From Diadema setosum (taxonomy: Eukaryota > Echinodermata > Echinoidea > Diadematoida > Diadematidae), in assembly GCF_964275005.1 (NCBI RefSeq), contig NC_092699.1:24630981-24694980 (forward strand): DNA of 64,000 nucleotides, in the 5' to 3' direction. The translations under genes and the position numbers were made by a program. Shown here piece after piece: positions 52,704 to 63,439 of this stretch (positions are counted from its first letter, which is position 1; the number at the start of each line of letters is the position of its first letter). The notes below the pieces were generated by a model, which saw only the letters and a list, made by a program, of their open reading frames with translations, was not told where the DNA came from and ran no database searches.

Positions 52704-54275
52704 CGGGGGGGGGGGGGATAGAAAGAGTGATATGATTTGATACTATACCATTTCATAAGTCTGCATAGCAAGCTGAACCTTGTCATCCCCATACTCTCGG
52801 CTCTTGGTGAAGGCTTCGTTGATCTTTTTCAGTTTTGCTGACCGCTGCTCTGGCTTTAGATCTCTGACCGTCTTCAAGTACTCTTCTGTGTCGCTGTCTA
52901 TACTCTTGGCCAGCTCTGGGCAGAAAACACATCAATAAACATGATTATAAGATCAATACTTTTGTCCTCAGAACTTTTAAGGTCAACAGGTATCATGTAT
53001 GTTAAACACACAAACATAAAAAGGCTTGTGCAATAGCAAAATATGCACACATCCAAGTATAATATGCAAAATGTTTCTTGACTGCATCATCATCTCAACA
53101 ATCATCATCATTATTATCATTATATCACCACATCATCAGTATAGTCATATTCATCAACAAAATGATTATTACAACCATCATCACCAATCATCATCGGTAT
53201 TTGCATATTTATAGTGACAGTAATAATGCATGGTTGCCAACTCTATCAAAATCAGTGAGACTTGAAGGAGCTTGCAATCAGGGAGATATTTGCATGTTGC
53301 ATACGATCTCTCAATGGGTAAAAATAAATATTACTAAAATTAGGGAAATGTTGTTTAATTGTCTTGTCTCTACATGAAGAGATATTAAAGATTTCAGGCA
53401 GCCTACTGCAGAGTCAGGGAGAATTGGCAGCTGAAATAATGCCACTACCCTTCTAGAATTTTATTGGGGGGGGGGGGGGGGGATAGTGCTTGCTTTTGTA
53501 AATATCAACCAAGAAGAAATACAGTATATTTCATATCGTCGCTGGGGTGACAAGACCTCGTATCTCAAAAATGTCAATTTTTTTTTTTTTAGCTTAATGG
53601 TCAAATAATGGGTCAAGTGATGTCTTGGCCAAATCCTAACTGCCTTACTCCAAAAATGAAGCCTACATGACATGTCAAAGAGAAGGCTTTCCCATTCACT
53701 ATAGTGCTTTGGCCGCCATGTTTTTTCGCTCTCCTGAACATTTGACAATTTTGAGATACGAGGTTTTGTCACCCCAGCGACGATATACAAAGGAAGAGCA
53801 CAAGACATTTAAAAGTTGGAAGAATTGCTCTTGGTGAAAGCTGCAGTTAATTTCAAATTGAGCTCCCACAAGCATCAACATTGGTGAAGACTCATAAGCT
53901 GATTGTTTTTGTTTTGTTGGGGTTTTCTTTGTCCGATTTGAATATCTGCAATATTATATTGTCTTTACACTTGAAGCACTGATTTCAATTACTACAGACA
54001 CCCTAATGGACATTATGAAAGGAAAGGGCATTTTCTACAAACTGAAAACACTCAGGAATTTCACAACATCACCAACCTTGCGTACGCTGGTCCAAGTCCC
54101 TCATGAGAGTGAAGTTTCGTTGCAGCTCAAACGGCAGGTTTTCAATGCCTGGAATAAGAGAAAACACAGAACACAATCATGAAAGTAATCTTATGATATG
54201 AGAATCACATTGTCAGCATCTGTAATTTATGGTTCATATGCAAGGCTAACATAAACATATATAGGCCTATATATA

Positions 54276-54310
<35 letters not shown>

Positions 54311-56623
54311 CCGTTGTATACACTGTCATTAATGGATGTTTCATTATGTACTTTCACTAGAGACAGACGGTCAGTAGAAAAGTACGCCCTTTCATTTCAA
54401 TAAACGATTTTGAGGCATATATGGGGATTCCGAGGATCCCAATTTAATGATAATAATATTAAATTTAGACATTCATAACGCGCAACATATCCACTCAAAG
54501 GTGATATCTATTATATAAAAATGAAAAGTTAACTTGCCATAATTCTTGAGTTATTTGTTATGTTGGGTACAGAGTCTGTTTTCTTTTCTTTCTTTTTTTT
54601 CAATGAAAACCCTAAAGTAAGTAAGTCTCTATATCATAATTTTAAACATACACTGTACAGGGGTGTAATTAAGGTAAGTATATGTACTCTCAGAAGCAAG
54701 AAGACATGCAGGGTTCCAGTAATTCATTTTCTCATTTCCCTGGGGCAACTAAAAATCACTGTGAGCAAAGTAAAATAAATAGGTACGGTAATGGCCAAAC
54801 TTTTTGAAGCATGGTACATTTGCTTGAATTTCAGTTCAGGCAAGAGATAGGCCTATACAATAAAACAAAAATATTTGATAATCTTGTAATGCTCTTTAAT
54901 GAATTACATTGTGCAAAATCTATATTTCTGTACTCTTACTTCAGAGGTAAGTAGGAATGGAGATAATTCTGCGGTTAATCAAGAACTGGCTCTAAATACT
55001 GTAAAAGTCAAATTTTCACATTGTACAAATTTTTGCACATTTCGCCTAACAAGAAACTAGCGCTAAAATAAAATCATGTGAATGTTTTTGCTTGTGACAT
55101 GTAACACAATCTACTGTTTTTGGTAGCGCGGAATTAATAACACACAAAGTAATACCTGGCTGGGTGCAAAAAACTATTCCGATGAAAATAACGTTTACAG
55201 TAACCAAACACTGTTAACGTGAAAGCTCAAATTGCACATAAAGGAGAATGAAAGTCAAATATAAAGTGTGGATTGAGTGAAAGCAGCAATTATATAAAGT
55301 AGAACACATTAGTGATTGAAGTTTGATGATAATCAGACAATCTGTTCAAAAGTTAGGGGTTTTTATGCCAGTACAGTGTTATGAGTTTTTTTTAAGTTGC
55401 TGGATGAGAAGGCTACAACATTTCATTACGTCAGTTATTGACAAAATAGGCCTATTAATCCATAAATGATATGCCAATAAATGAAAACAAGTCCCGCACG
55501 GACTACAATATACAGAAAATAAAGATTTCTCAATTTTAATTTTTCTAACATAATGAAAAACCACAAGTTGCCTTTCATACCTCTTTCTGAAAGCGGGGGT
55601 ATTACATGTTCCGAAACATAGCCACATATACACATGTCAGTATCAAGAGAGACTGAGTGAAATAGGTTCTAACGTTAAATAAAGTAAATCTAAAATAAAT
55701 TGTGTGGATTTCTCTTATTTTCTTTAATACAGACACCACATGTAGGATGTTGCCCATGTGTGACATCACAAACTGGTCTTCTCATCCAGTGCAGTTAAGC
55801 TAAGGGATCATCCACCAATACATCACTGCACTGATGTGTTGTCCTAATATTGTGGCATTCACTCAAATCTATTTACATTACTTTGGTTTCATTCCCTTAT
55901 GCTTGCATGCTTCATACACACGTGATGTCGAGTTGTTCGGACACTACACTGCTACACTTAGTGGTTACAGTCTACACCTGTCAATATTTGTGTACGACTT
56001 GTTTCTTAAATTTCTTAACAATTCAACAAGCATCTAGAGCCTCACATCTACATTACATATTATATCTGGTGTGGGGTGGTACTATTCAGCTTTCATTATT
56101 TTTGTGAACTCCAAAAACTTGTTATACATGACCAAACACTCCCGATGACAGCCCTACAAACCAGCGGAGTTTACGGGGCCCCCGACGGGGACATCACCCG
56201 CCGCCTGCATAGAGTGTGGGTGTCCGCATACAGGAGTACTGTACATCTTGTCGGCTATCATGTCCTCAAACTCGTTTCGCAGCGCCGCAAGCAGCGCGAC
56301 ATACTAGTACACACAGCGCCGTATGACTCATTCATTCAATCCACAACACACGCACATCTCATCGCACGCTGCGGTGGTTTATGACTGACTGCAAGCGCTG
56401 CTCTGTGAAGGAATGCAAACAGGCCATGAATACATAATTAGTTCTTTTCTGATCCGCCAAAAACACCTTTTCCGTCATCCTCATCAAGTTTGAAAAGAAC
56501 AGAATGAGTGATTGGAATGCCGAGCATCTATCCACACATATGACAACTCTGGTCACTCTCCACAAAATGTAGAATTCGGTACTTACTGTCCAAGTATTGC
56601 TCGAGATACAGAGCTGTAGCCAT
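43547..56623 (-). CDS. ING5: Inhibitor of growth family protein (ING4/5 type), complete
   Basis: Eight coding exons (56587-56623, 54077-54148, 52749-52915, 48242-48347, 46023-46134, 45104-45248, 44267-44328, 43547-43586) join to 741 nt, encoding 246 aa, close to human ING4 (249) and ING5 (240). N-terminal ING helical domain about residues 1-105 ([32 protein letters not shown]). Lys-rich basic region about 125-165, a likely nuclear localisation signal. PHD finger about 190-240 with all eight zinc ligands in CLC, CDNPDC, FHFAC and CPRC. Polybasic tail PEKKKK. Known role: the PHD reads H3K4me3 and targets HBO1/KAT7-type acetyltransferase complexes. DCPIEW favours ING5 over ING4, but a pre-duplication ING4/5 is likely. 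Confidence 0.95.
44267..44328 (-). CDS. ING5: ING coding exon 7 (PHD finger)
   Basis: Acceptor ATTATAG|TGT. Encodes [20 protein letters not shown] plus two bases of Trp. Donor AAATG|GTGAGT. Confidence 0.93.
45104..45248 (-). CDS. ING5: ING coding exon 6 (start of PHD finger)
   Basis: Acceptor ACATCAG|A. Encodes the [20 protein letters not shown] block then [13 protein letters not shown]. Donor GAC|GTGAGT, phase 0. Confidence 0.93.
45796..45981. mobile_element. TA-flanked MITE, CAGT..CTCCCGTTATAACG family
   Basis: Starts CTGTGCACTCCCGTTATAAC and ends TTATAACGGCAGTCCACTG, with TA outside each end; best preserved of its family in the window. In ING intron 5. Confidence 0.75.
46023..46134 (-). 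CDS. ING5: ING coding exon 5 (basic region)
   Basis: Acceptor CTCATCAG|AA. Encodes [20 protein letters not shown] then [16 protein letters not shown]. Donor AACC|GTAAGA, phase 2. Lys-rich, likely nuclear targeting. Confidence 0.9.
46693..48152. repeat. Dispersed repeat R1, copy 2, with internal ~144-bp expansion
   Basis: Starts AACTAGAAATGTCGCTCTGG and ends TGTGGCGGAGGCATG. Same order of blocks as 11296-12476, same orientation. A unit of about 144 bp with 'caaactttcaccagagaatc' is repeated at about 47503, 47648 and 47792. (GGAC)n at 48049-48106. TGACCTTTGACC occurs at 47315, 47329, 47475, 47482, 47627, 47772 and 47917. In ING intron 4. Confidence 0.85.
48242..48347 (-). CDS. ING5: ING coding exon 4
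   Basis: Acceptor TTTTGCAG|GTT. Encodes [20 protein letters not shown] then [15 protein letters not shown]. Donor AAGA|GTAGGT, phase 1. Confidence 0.92.
48414..48740. mobile_element. 327-bp MITE with long near-perfect inverted repeats
   Basis: Both arms read GGCCCGAATTCACGAAG inward and then carry CCATGG-containing blocks and GGAGCGCCAAGTGT; the arms extend about 80 bp. The middle is made of 'gaaatgat-atttcgt' variations. In ING intron 3. Confidence 0.85.
48764..49484. mobile_element. TTAA-flanked MITE, family A copy 2, interrupted
   Basis: Starts AGGCATCATTTACC and ends GGTAAACAGGACCT, with TTAA at 48760-48763 and 49485-49488. It is the inverse of 7948-8305. Interrupted by the element at 48898-49246. 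Confidence 0.8.
48898..49246. mobile_element. TTAA-flanked palindromic MITE nested in another MITE
   Basis: 349 bp with ends AGGGGATGGCTAGTA and GCTACTAGCCATCCCCT and long inverted arms ('caatccttgtgggattt' against 'aacaaggattgg'). TTAA is at 48894-48897 and 49247-49250. Confidence 0.85.
49658..50193. mobile_element. Palindromic MITE, family B copy 3
   Basis: Left GGAATAAAACTCAAATAT and right ATATTTGGGTTTTATTCC, with inner blocks 'agatgagaagactac' and 'gtcttctcatccagc' matching 15560-16113. In ING intron 3. Confidence 0.75.
52672..52715. repeat. (GTT)n microsatellite followed by a G run
   Basis: About eleven TTG units, then TTCGGGGGGGGGGGG. In ING intron 3, just beyond exon 3's donor. Confidence 0.9.
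52749..52915 (-). CDS. ING5: ING coding exon 3
   Basis: Acceptor TGCCCAG|AG. Encodes [20 protein letters not shown] and on to [15 protein letters not shown]. Donor ATG|GTATAG, phase 0. Confidence 0.93.
53533..53788. mobile_element. 256-bp MITE with ~44-bp terminal inverted repeats
   Basis: Left TATCGTCGCTGGGGTGAC and right GTCACCCCAGCGACGATA; the inverted match continues through 'acctcgtatctcaaaa-tgtcaa' with two mismatches. In ING intron 2. Confidence 0.85.
54077..54148 (-). CDS. ING5: ING coding exon 2
   Basis: Acceptor ATTCCAG|GC. Encodes [20 protein letters not shown] then QRTQ. Donor CAAG|GTTGGT. Phase 1 at both ends. Confidence 0.93.
54278..54310. repeat. (CT)n-(TA)n microsatellite
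   Basis: TCTCTCTC... running directly into TATATATA. Confidence 0.9.
54999..55200. mobile_element. TA-flanked MITE (CTGTAAAAGTGG family), copy 3
   Basis: Starts CTGTAAAAGTCAAATTTTC and ends ATAACGTTTACAG, TA outside both ends. Internal 'cacatttcgcctaacaagaaactagcg'-type order follows copy 1. In ING intron 1. Confidence 0.75.
55241..55900. mobile_element. Palindromic MITE, family B copy 4 (diverged)
   Basis: Left 'tggattgagtgaaagcagc' and right 'gcattcactcaaatc', plus 'gatgagaaggctac' against 'gtcttctcatccag'. Longer than the other copies because of middle sequence. In ING intron 1. Confidence 0.65.
56587..56623 (-). CDS. ING5: ING coding exon 1
   Basis: ATG with A at -3 and G at +4 (ACCATGG). 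Encodes [12 protein letters not shown] plus one base. Donor GACA|GTAAGT. MATA at the start resembles ING5. Confidence 0.93.
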
Positions 56624-56780
56624 GGTTGTCAGATATGTTCCCGCGTATACAAGATTAGTCGCCGGCTATCACGTGACTGATTAGCATTGTGTTCTCGGAT
56701 TGGCGGCTTGTTCAAAACGTCACTAGCCGAAGGAGTGAAATGCTAATGCAATACGGTTTCTTTCCATATCTACTTCCGGG
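56624..56780 (-). promoter_or_regulatory. Candidate ING promoter
   Basis: Directly upstream of the ATG there is a perfect E-box CACGTG at 56670-56675, a minus-strand CCAAT box at 56699-56703 and TGACG (half CRE) at 56718-56722. No TATA box. Pattern fits a TATA-less housekeeping promoter. Confidence 0.5.
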
Positions 56781-57194
56781 TTGAAATTGGAAACCACTAA
56801 AAGATCTGCTTTGGCAGCTATACTGAGTAGCTAGTTTGATGAAGATTTCGTCTAGAATGTAGGGTATGAAATCATAAACGCTAGAGCATGTACTTGTGCA
56901 GACAACTATATAAAGTGCTCTGTAATATCAATGTTATCAGGGACATGATAGGCCTACCTTTACTTGCTAGTTTGTTTTTTATGCATGATATAGCATATTT
57001 TCTCCTGAATCATATTATTTGAAAGTTGGCCTATCTGGATAGATCAATTTTCAGAATTGTAAATTTCATTTCAAAATTATCTTCATATAGATCTCTCTTC
57101 AAAAAGCATAGGGTCAACCAGATATCATACTTATTATTCATCTGTACATTCGAGCCCATGCTCTGGTTCTCTCTCCCTCTCTCTGTCTATATAC

Positions 57195-57290
<96 letters not shown>
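57195..57290. repeat. Long (TA)n microsatellite
   Basis: About 48 uninterrupted TA units. Upstream of the ING gene, intergenic. Confidence 0.97.
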
Positions 57291-57291
<1 letters not shown>

Positions 57292-57319
57292 CTGTGTTCT
57301 AAAGTCTATGTAGGCCTCA

Positions 57320-57486
57320 GTGGCGGATCCAGAGGGGGGTGCGACCGGCTCACGCCCCCTATATTTTTCGTAAAACACAAAAGAAATAAAAGAAAAAAGT
57401 GAAAATGAAACTCGAAAGTGGCACCAGAAATATTAGTTGTGCCCCCCCCCCCCCTCCTTTACAGAATTCCTAGATCTGCCCCTGGG
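57320..57486. mobile_element. Short MITE with GGCGGATCCAGA termini, copy 2
   Basis: CAGTGGCGGATCCAGAG at the left and CCTAGATCTGCCCCTG at the right, parallel in layout to 39074-39235. Confidence 0.7.
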
Positions 57487-57524
57487 CCTACATGTAGGCC
57501 CAGCAATTGGTCTTACTGAAAGAA

Positions 57525-57575
57525 CACACACACACATACACAACTACAAAAAAATCAGAGCTACAAAAAACACAC

Positions 57576-57608
<33 letters not shown>

Positions 57609-57623
57609 CACACACACACACAT
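57525..57623. repeat. (CA)n-rich tract, interrupted
   Basis: CACACA runs at 57525-57542 and 57571-57622, separated by 'actacaaaaaaatcag'. Confidence 0.9.
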
Positions 57624-57703
57624 GAATTTGACATTGTAATACATCATCCATGATTATGCCTATCAAATGTATAGATTGGACTTACACTTCTACCTTGCAT
57701 AGA

Positions 57704-57790
57704 AATAGGATATGATGTCATTGACTCACATGTTCAGGCAACGTGAAGAAATAGGATATGATATCATTTACTCACATGTTCAGCCAGAGT
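57704..57790. repeat. Short tandem duplication
   Basis: 'gaaataggatatgatgtcat' and 'actcacatgttcag' occur twice about 46 bp apart. Confidence 0.8.
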
Positions 57791-59091
57791 GATTTTTTTC
57801 CCCCCTACTTCATATGATCATGCGCTACATAAATATTGTGAATTATTATTAATAGCGCATAAAGTGAATAACTATTATATCAGATCTGAAACATTTTCAG
57901 TTAACTAATGATTCAACTTAATGATTCATCAATATCCATTAATGGGGGATAATGATGGATATATAAAGTGATTTATTTCTGTGTATATTACATTTGTCTG
58001 TAATAGGCCTAATATATTTCACACAGTCAATTATTCATTGAGATAGAAAAGGAAGCCATGACTTTAAAAATAATCTAAATGTTAGAAGTAGCACAGTGAT
58101 TAATGGATATTTGTTTGTTATTGTTCTTACACAGTTTCAACAAATTTTTACATGTCAAAAAAAAATAAAGGGCTTCAAATGTGATGTGTTTACTGGCATT
58201 TCCATGAATCTCTTTTTTTTTTTTAAGTTTCAGTGACCCCACATTTCTATTTGTTTTCCTTCATCCCTAATATAATTCTACAAAGAAATGTCATTTATAC
58301 AGAAATGTCTTTTACCTCCACAAGGCTGATGTGCTGGTTTTTCATCAATATCACAACCAACTACAAGCAACTGTTTTTAAAATGGATTCACCAATCCCAA
58401 GATTTCTATGGAAACGTGTTGTGCCCACTCACTTTTGTTTGTCATTGATCTTTATTAATATTATTCTCGAATTTGTTGTGGATACAACATAAAACTTGAA
58501 AATACAATTGAAGACAAAATTATTATAATATTGTAGTACCATTATTTACTGCCATAATCTCTCTCTTTAACATTGAGAGTGATAGGTAAATCAACTAAAC
58601 AATACTAAAAAAAAAAACACAATACTTTTGTGTAATATGCATTATATATGTATATTACATATGAACATATGAATCCATGTTTCCCCTGGCTGTGTAAGAA
58701 TATATTTCATGTTTCACATTTAAGAGTGTATAGGGCCTATATGCAAAAAAGTACATTATGCAACTCAAGAATAAAATCTTTCATAAAAGCCCTATCAGCA
58801 CCCCCTTTCCAAATGAAACAAAATCTTTATCATAATAGCCTAAATGCTTTATCATAAAATAGAATTTTCACTACAATGTTTCTTTATACATTCCTCAAAA
58901 TAAAATCCCAGTCCCAGTCTCAACCTATCGGATTCGACCCAAATCAACAACAACACACAAAAAAAAAACAACAAACACCAACTTACTCATGCGCACATAC
59001 AAACAGTCACATGCACATACACACACAATATGTACACTAAAAAATGGGACCTTTTCACCTTTAGTACATGCTGGAGTTCGGTAATGACTGC

Positions 59092-59181
<90 letters not shown>

Positions 59182-61260
59182 TATTGTCTCCCAGCTTATG
59201 TGGGCTGAAAGAATGATGAACATAATTTCTGTTTGCTATGTTGAAACAAACCTCATGCATGCATCCAACACATCATAAGAAATGGAATAAGATTGTACTT
59301 CACAGATATTTTGATAATTCCAATTTAATCATACATACATTGCTCATGATAGTACTGATGACAGAAATTATGACAGTCATTAAGACATTCAGAACAATGT
59401 AGAATATATTCACTCCATATTGAAAAATTGCACAAAACAAGTTATTAATACCTTCTGGCACAGGTTACTCTGTCAATACTCTTCACATAGAAATAATTTT
59501 CTTGCATAGAATTATTTTATTTGTACAATTCAGGGTGAAAGGAGGTATCATTTGAAAGGAAAATATAACCAACAGGAAATGTTATATGGCAAAACAGAAT
59601 ATCAGTTTGAAAAAAAAACAGCAAATCACAAGAATTTGGTCTTTTAAATGTAAGGTATATTTTTTTCCCCTCAAATGGCATCCTGTGTCAACATGAAAAT
59701 AACTATCATATTCATATGACTAAATACCATTGTCTGAAGAGTTGCTTTGTTTCTTTTTCTACAAGAAAAAAAAAGTCTTGGTCTTCATTTATTTGCATAA
59801 AACATACATTTTTAATTGTAAAAATGTGTAAGAACATACCATGTTCAACACATAGTAAATACAGTCTTTAAAATGCATGTTGTATTTATCCAATGATACA
59901 ATGAAAGGGAGAAATACATGGCTCGCATGAACAACACAAAACCATGCTGTTATTTTGGAAAGGCCCCAAACCAAAAAAAAAAAAAAAAAAAAAATCACAT
60001 GGAATGACATTTACATTGCCACTGCCTTTCTGTTTTTTGTGTGGTTTTTTGGGTTGTTTTTTTTTTTTTTTTTACTGACTATCTGATATCATTTCACCAT
60101 CTTGATTTATCAACTCTCTATTTTGGTTCTATGCTCTGAACCAACAGAAGGATTGGATGGGTCCCCCAGAGGAAAAAAAAAAAATATACAACATTGATAT
60201 GGACCAAACAACAAACTAACAAACAAACAAACAAATGATAGAAATGTCACCTCATATGTCTGCATATATGGAAAGTATACCACATACATAGAAGGGAAAT
60301 GAAGGGCAAAAATATAGATGGGTCATAACAACAAGGCGATACAGCAACATATTCTGGTAGTTAGCAATAAATGTACTCAGTATGTAACTAAAAAAAAAAA
60401 AAAAGGGGGAGTTTGTGCTGGACAGCAGAATACAAATTGATATGCATTTAGAGAGGCAAAATGCTATGATAGAATTAGCAAAACATTTTGGTTCTTTTTG
60501 ATAAATACCTGCACACAAAATGGAATATTCATAGCATCAATGAAAATGGATAGTTTTGCTTGTCATTACAGAATGTCTCCTACATAAATTCAGATCTCTT
60601 GAAGAAAAAAAAACAACAACCAAAAACAGAGATTTATTATTTCATACTCAGAGCAAATACAGGGGAATCCCGTTATAGTGAAAGCAGACACAACAAGAAT
60701 CCGCTTTAATAACAAGATAAATTGGCCGGTCCTAACTAAAAGTTTGCATGTTAACCTTTGGGAAATTGAAGTTCCTCTCAATATTGCAAATCATTTTTGG
60801 GCTTTAAAAAAAAAAGCATACAAAAACAAAGAAGAATTTGTGAAGATGTAACAAAATTTTTGTGTTTGTTGTTGTTTAAACTGAACAGAACAGCTGGCAA
60901 GATCATGCGCTGTGACAAAACCAGAAGGTAGGTTCTTATAAACCATTCTCCATTTACTTGTATGCATCACTGTTGCATGCTCACAGTGACTATAACACCA
61001 GTGCCAAACAGAATGCACTCAAGAAGCAATTCAAAAGCCTTTCTATCTAGCTTACCTCAGGAATTTTATGATTAAGCATTATCAATACTCATTAGGATGC
61101 TAGGCTCTTCATGCATTCACAACTCTGCTTGATTTATATGCTATTAAAGCTCTTGTGAGAGTTGTAATTTTTGTTATGATCGAATCACAGATATTCTATG
61201 ATTGTATCAGCAAGGAGTTGATGCATATGAAAGATGGGATGATTATCTTAAAGGGTCCCT
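57791..61260. other. Intergenic, no gene recognised
   Basis: AT-rich, with a (TG)n tract of about 44 units at 59093-59180, several A or T runs (59971-59994, 60055-60073) and a worn GTTATAGTGAA-type fragment at 60662-60740. No coding structure. Confidence 0.5.
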
Positions 61261-61435
61261 GAAGCCAAAATCAGCCTAATTTTAAGCTTAAAAAGGCCGG
61301 GGGGTTGAATCAACCCCCCCCCCCCCCTTGTGTTTTTTTTTTTTTTTTTTAGTGTTTATTTAAAAACCGCTAAAGATTTCGCTCTGGCCTTTCATGAATT
61401 TTCGGCCCGAGTCTTACGCATCTTTTGATACCATG
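61261..61435. repeat. Fragment of a dispersed repeat with opposed G and C runs
   Basis: AAAGGCCGGGGGGTTGAATC then a long C run, a T run and 'accgctaaagatttcgctc'. Similar G/C-run structure occurs at 285-312 and 4078-4092. Immediately precedes the piggyBac remnant. Confidence 0.4.
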
Positions 61436-61485
61436 AAGAACCTGAGGCAGCAGCTGTGACTAAGAAATATTAGTACCAGCGTGCA

Positions 61486-62567
61486 GTGAATAATGTTGAC
61501 ACAGCCCTTGATAAATCAAATTATGATCCTTGGGAAGCACCATCCACGGAGGAGACACATAAGGTTGTCGTTGAAAAAGCAACAAAGAACACACAGGAAA
61601 AGAGTATCACATGGAGCAACAAACAGCCAACACGCACTGGCCGGCAGAATATGGCAAATGTTTTGTCTTGACATCCAGGTGTAAACAGACAATCCCGTGA
61701 TGCTGACACTCCGGTCTCAGCCTGGAAAAAGCTAACGACAGATGAAATCATCGGCCTGATTGTCACTTTCACTAACAAAAAATCCAAAAGTTCCGGTCAC
61801 AATTATCAGAAGAGATTCTATGAATTGACAAGGCAACGTACCTCCATGATACCACTTACATAGAGATATCAGAACTCCTTGGACTGATGTACTCCAGAGG
61901 CATGCAAAACCAAGCTCTCTACCACGGTGACAAACTTTTTCAGGAAGGATTTGGCCATCCCATCTTTGTTGCCACGATGTCAAGGAACAGACTAAAGTTC
62001 CTTCTGCGAAAGATGTCATTTGATGATGAAGACACAAGACAGGACCAGTGGAAGCATGATCGATTTGCTGGAATCAGGGACATTCATGACGAGGTGATGA
62101 GAAGATGCATCAAAGCTATCACTGCTGATGACTTTTTGTCTGTAGATGAATCCCTTTACCCGATGAGGACAGCAGAATCTTTCAAACAGTTCAACAAGAC
62201 AAAACCTGCTAACACCTTCAGTACTCCAGTGTATGCTGGAAAACCACGGGAGGAACCTGCAGAGCATGATGTCCCAGGTACAGAGCCAATCGTGAACTAC
62301 CTTGTGGAGAATATGACACGTCATGGGAAAATACGCGGCAGAAATATCAGCACCGATCGGCTCTACATCTCTGTCGCACTAGCAGAGTCCCTACTTGAAA
62401 AGGGAGTAACAATCATTGGTACAATGATGGGGAACAGAAGAAAGAAGTAAGGAATTCTCATACCAAGTGCTTTGGAATGCCAACAACAAAAACATGAGCA
62501 TCCACTCATATGTTGTCAAAACGAAATGAAACGTCATCATCCTTTCCACGTTGAAGCCGATCCTTGG
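61486..62567 (+). pseudogene. Decayed piggyBac-type transposase
   Basis: Plus-strand fragments in order: an N-terminal piece (61486-61671, stop), 'DEIIGLIVTFTNKKSKSS' in a second segment, then 61887-62450 with LLGLMYSRGMQNQALYHGDK upstream and DDFLSVDESLYPMR, where the acidic residue fits a piggyBac catalytic Asp. Then GRNISTDRLYISVALAESLL and GVTIIGTMMGNRRKK, typical of the family's RNase H-like core. A stop, a frameshift and a further stop follow (SYVVKTK, then NVIILST). The stretch between NKTKPA and TFSTPVYAGK looks shortened. The MITE at 62577 truncates it. Not functional. Confidence 0.8.
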
Positions 62568-62576
62568 AGTAGTGTA

Positions 62577-62787
62577 CTGTATGAGCTCAAATTTTCGCGG
62601 TGGTTTTATTTTCGCGAATTTTGCGAATTGCCTTTGAACCGCGAAAATAACAACACGCGAAAATAACAACGCGCAAATAGTTACGTTCGGTTAGACCGTC
62701 GCAACCGCGAAATTAACAACACGCGCAAATGTCCTCCAAGTAGCAATTTGCGAAAATATCTGGAAGCGAAAATTTCAGCTCGTACAG
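62577..62787. mobile_element. TA-flanked MITE (CTGTATGAGCT family)
   Basis: 211 bp, left CTGTATGAGCTCAAATTTTC, right GAAAATTTCAGCTCGTACAG, TA outside both ends, repeated 'gcgaaaataacaac' inside. It abuts the piggyBac remnant. Confidence 0.85.
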
Positions 62788-63078
62788 TAACACATGATGA
62801 CGGGGAAAAAGAAGCCGGCCCTGTACAAACTGTATGACTTTACTAAGGGCGGGACGCACCGGTCAATCACATTTCCGACCCCGCGCTAAATTCAAACGCA
62901 TAGCCTAGCCCATCAATGTGCATAAGCACTGCATACTGATCGTGGATCGCGCAAAGAAAACGCACATTTCACCTGCCGCCATACTGCATCTCAATCGTCT
63001 ATCGCGCTCTGTTTAATTTCATTTTGCATATAGGGAGCCTATATTTTGACCTTTGTCCTTAATATTTGGATCCGAACG

Positions 63079-63381
63079 ATGTCGTCGTCAGAAGACGAAA
63101 AGTATGCATATGCATACGTGAAGTTTCTCGAGGACAATGAGATGTCGATCGTGAAAACGACAGACATCAAGAGATTTGAATCCAAGTGGCATAAACTAGG
63201 AAAAGTCTACATGGTGAAATGGACACCGCCAGTCGGTTCGAATGCGAATGGCGATCATCCCCGAGGAGAAGACGGCGCTTCTGGAAGTGGAACAGGCTAC
63301 TACAAGGCCCAGATATTGATATTGGCAGCGGCAGTAATCATGGTAATGCAGTACACTAAGTGTGTTAACCCTGTACGTTAG
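63079..63381 (+). CDS. Hypothetical protein or first exon, BEN-type N-terminal region
   Basis: ATG at 63079 opens 100 codons: MSSSEDEKYAYAYVKFLED, then a middle with KVYMVKWTPP, then GYYKAQILILAAAVIM. The order 'short acidic start, (Y/F)A-V-FLED, K-Y-VKW, YYKAQIL' resembles the N-terminal domain ahead of BEN domains in invertebrate proteins (from memory). A possible donor is ATG|GTAATG at 63340-63345; otherwise it stops at TAG 63381 with AATAAA at 63434-63439. Higher GC and codon use unlike the surroundings. No BEN domain is in the window. Confidence 0.45.
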   Translation: MSSSEDEKYAYAYVKFLEDNEMSIVKTTDIKRFESKWHKLGKVYMVKWTPPVGSNANGDHPRGEDGASGSGTGYYKAQILILAAAVIMVMQYTKCVNPVR

Positions 63382-63439
63382 GCTGTAGCCGTGTGAACCA
63401 TGTTCAAAACGTCATTTGTAATAGATGTAGGAAAATAAA

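Noticed and set aside
56160..56390. CpG-rich segment in ING intron 1 with a minus frame reading [19 protein letters not shown]
   Set aside because: Protein-like look and nearness to the promoter are suggestive, but there is a stop just upstream, no clear splice sites, and exons 1 and 2 of ING join directly in phase. Could be a transposon scrap; unsupported.
58925..59278. Open frames with Cys-Val or His-Thr repeats
   Set aside because: Products of the (TG)n tract at 59093-59180.
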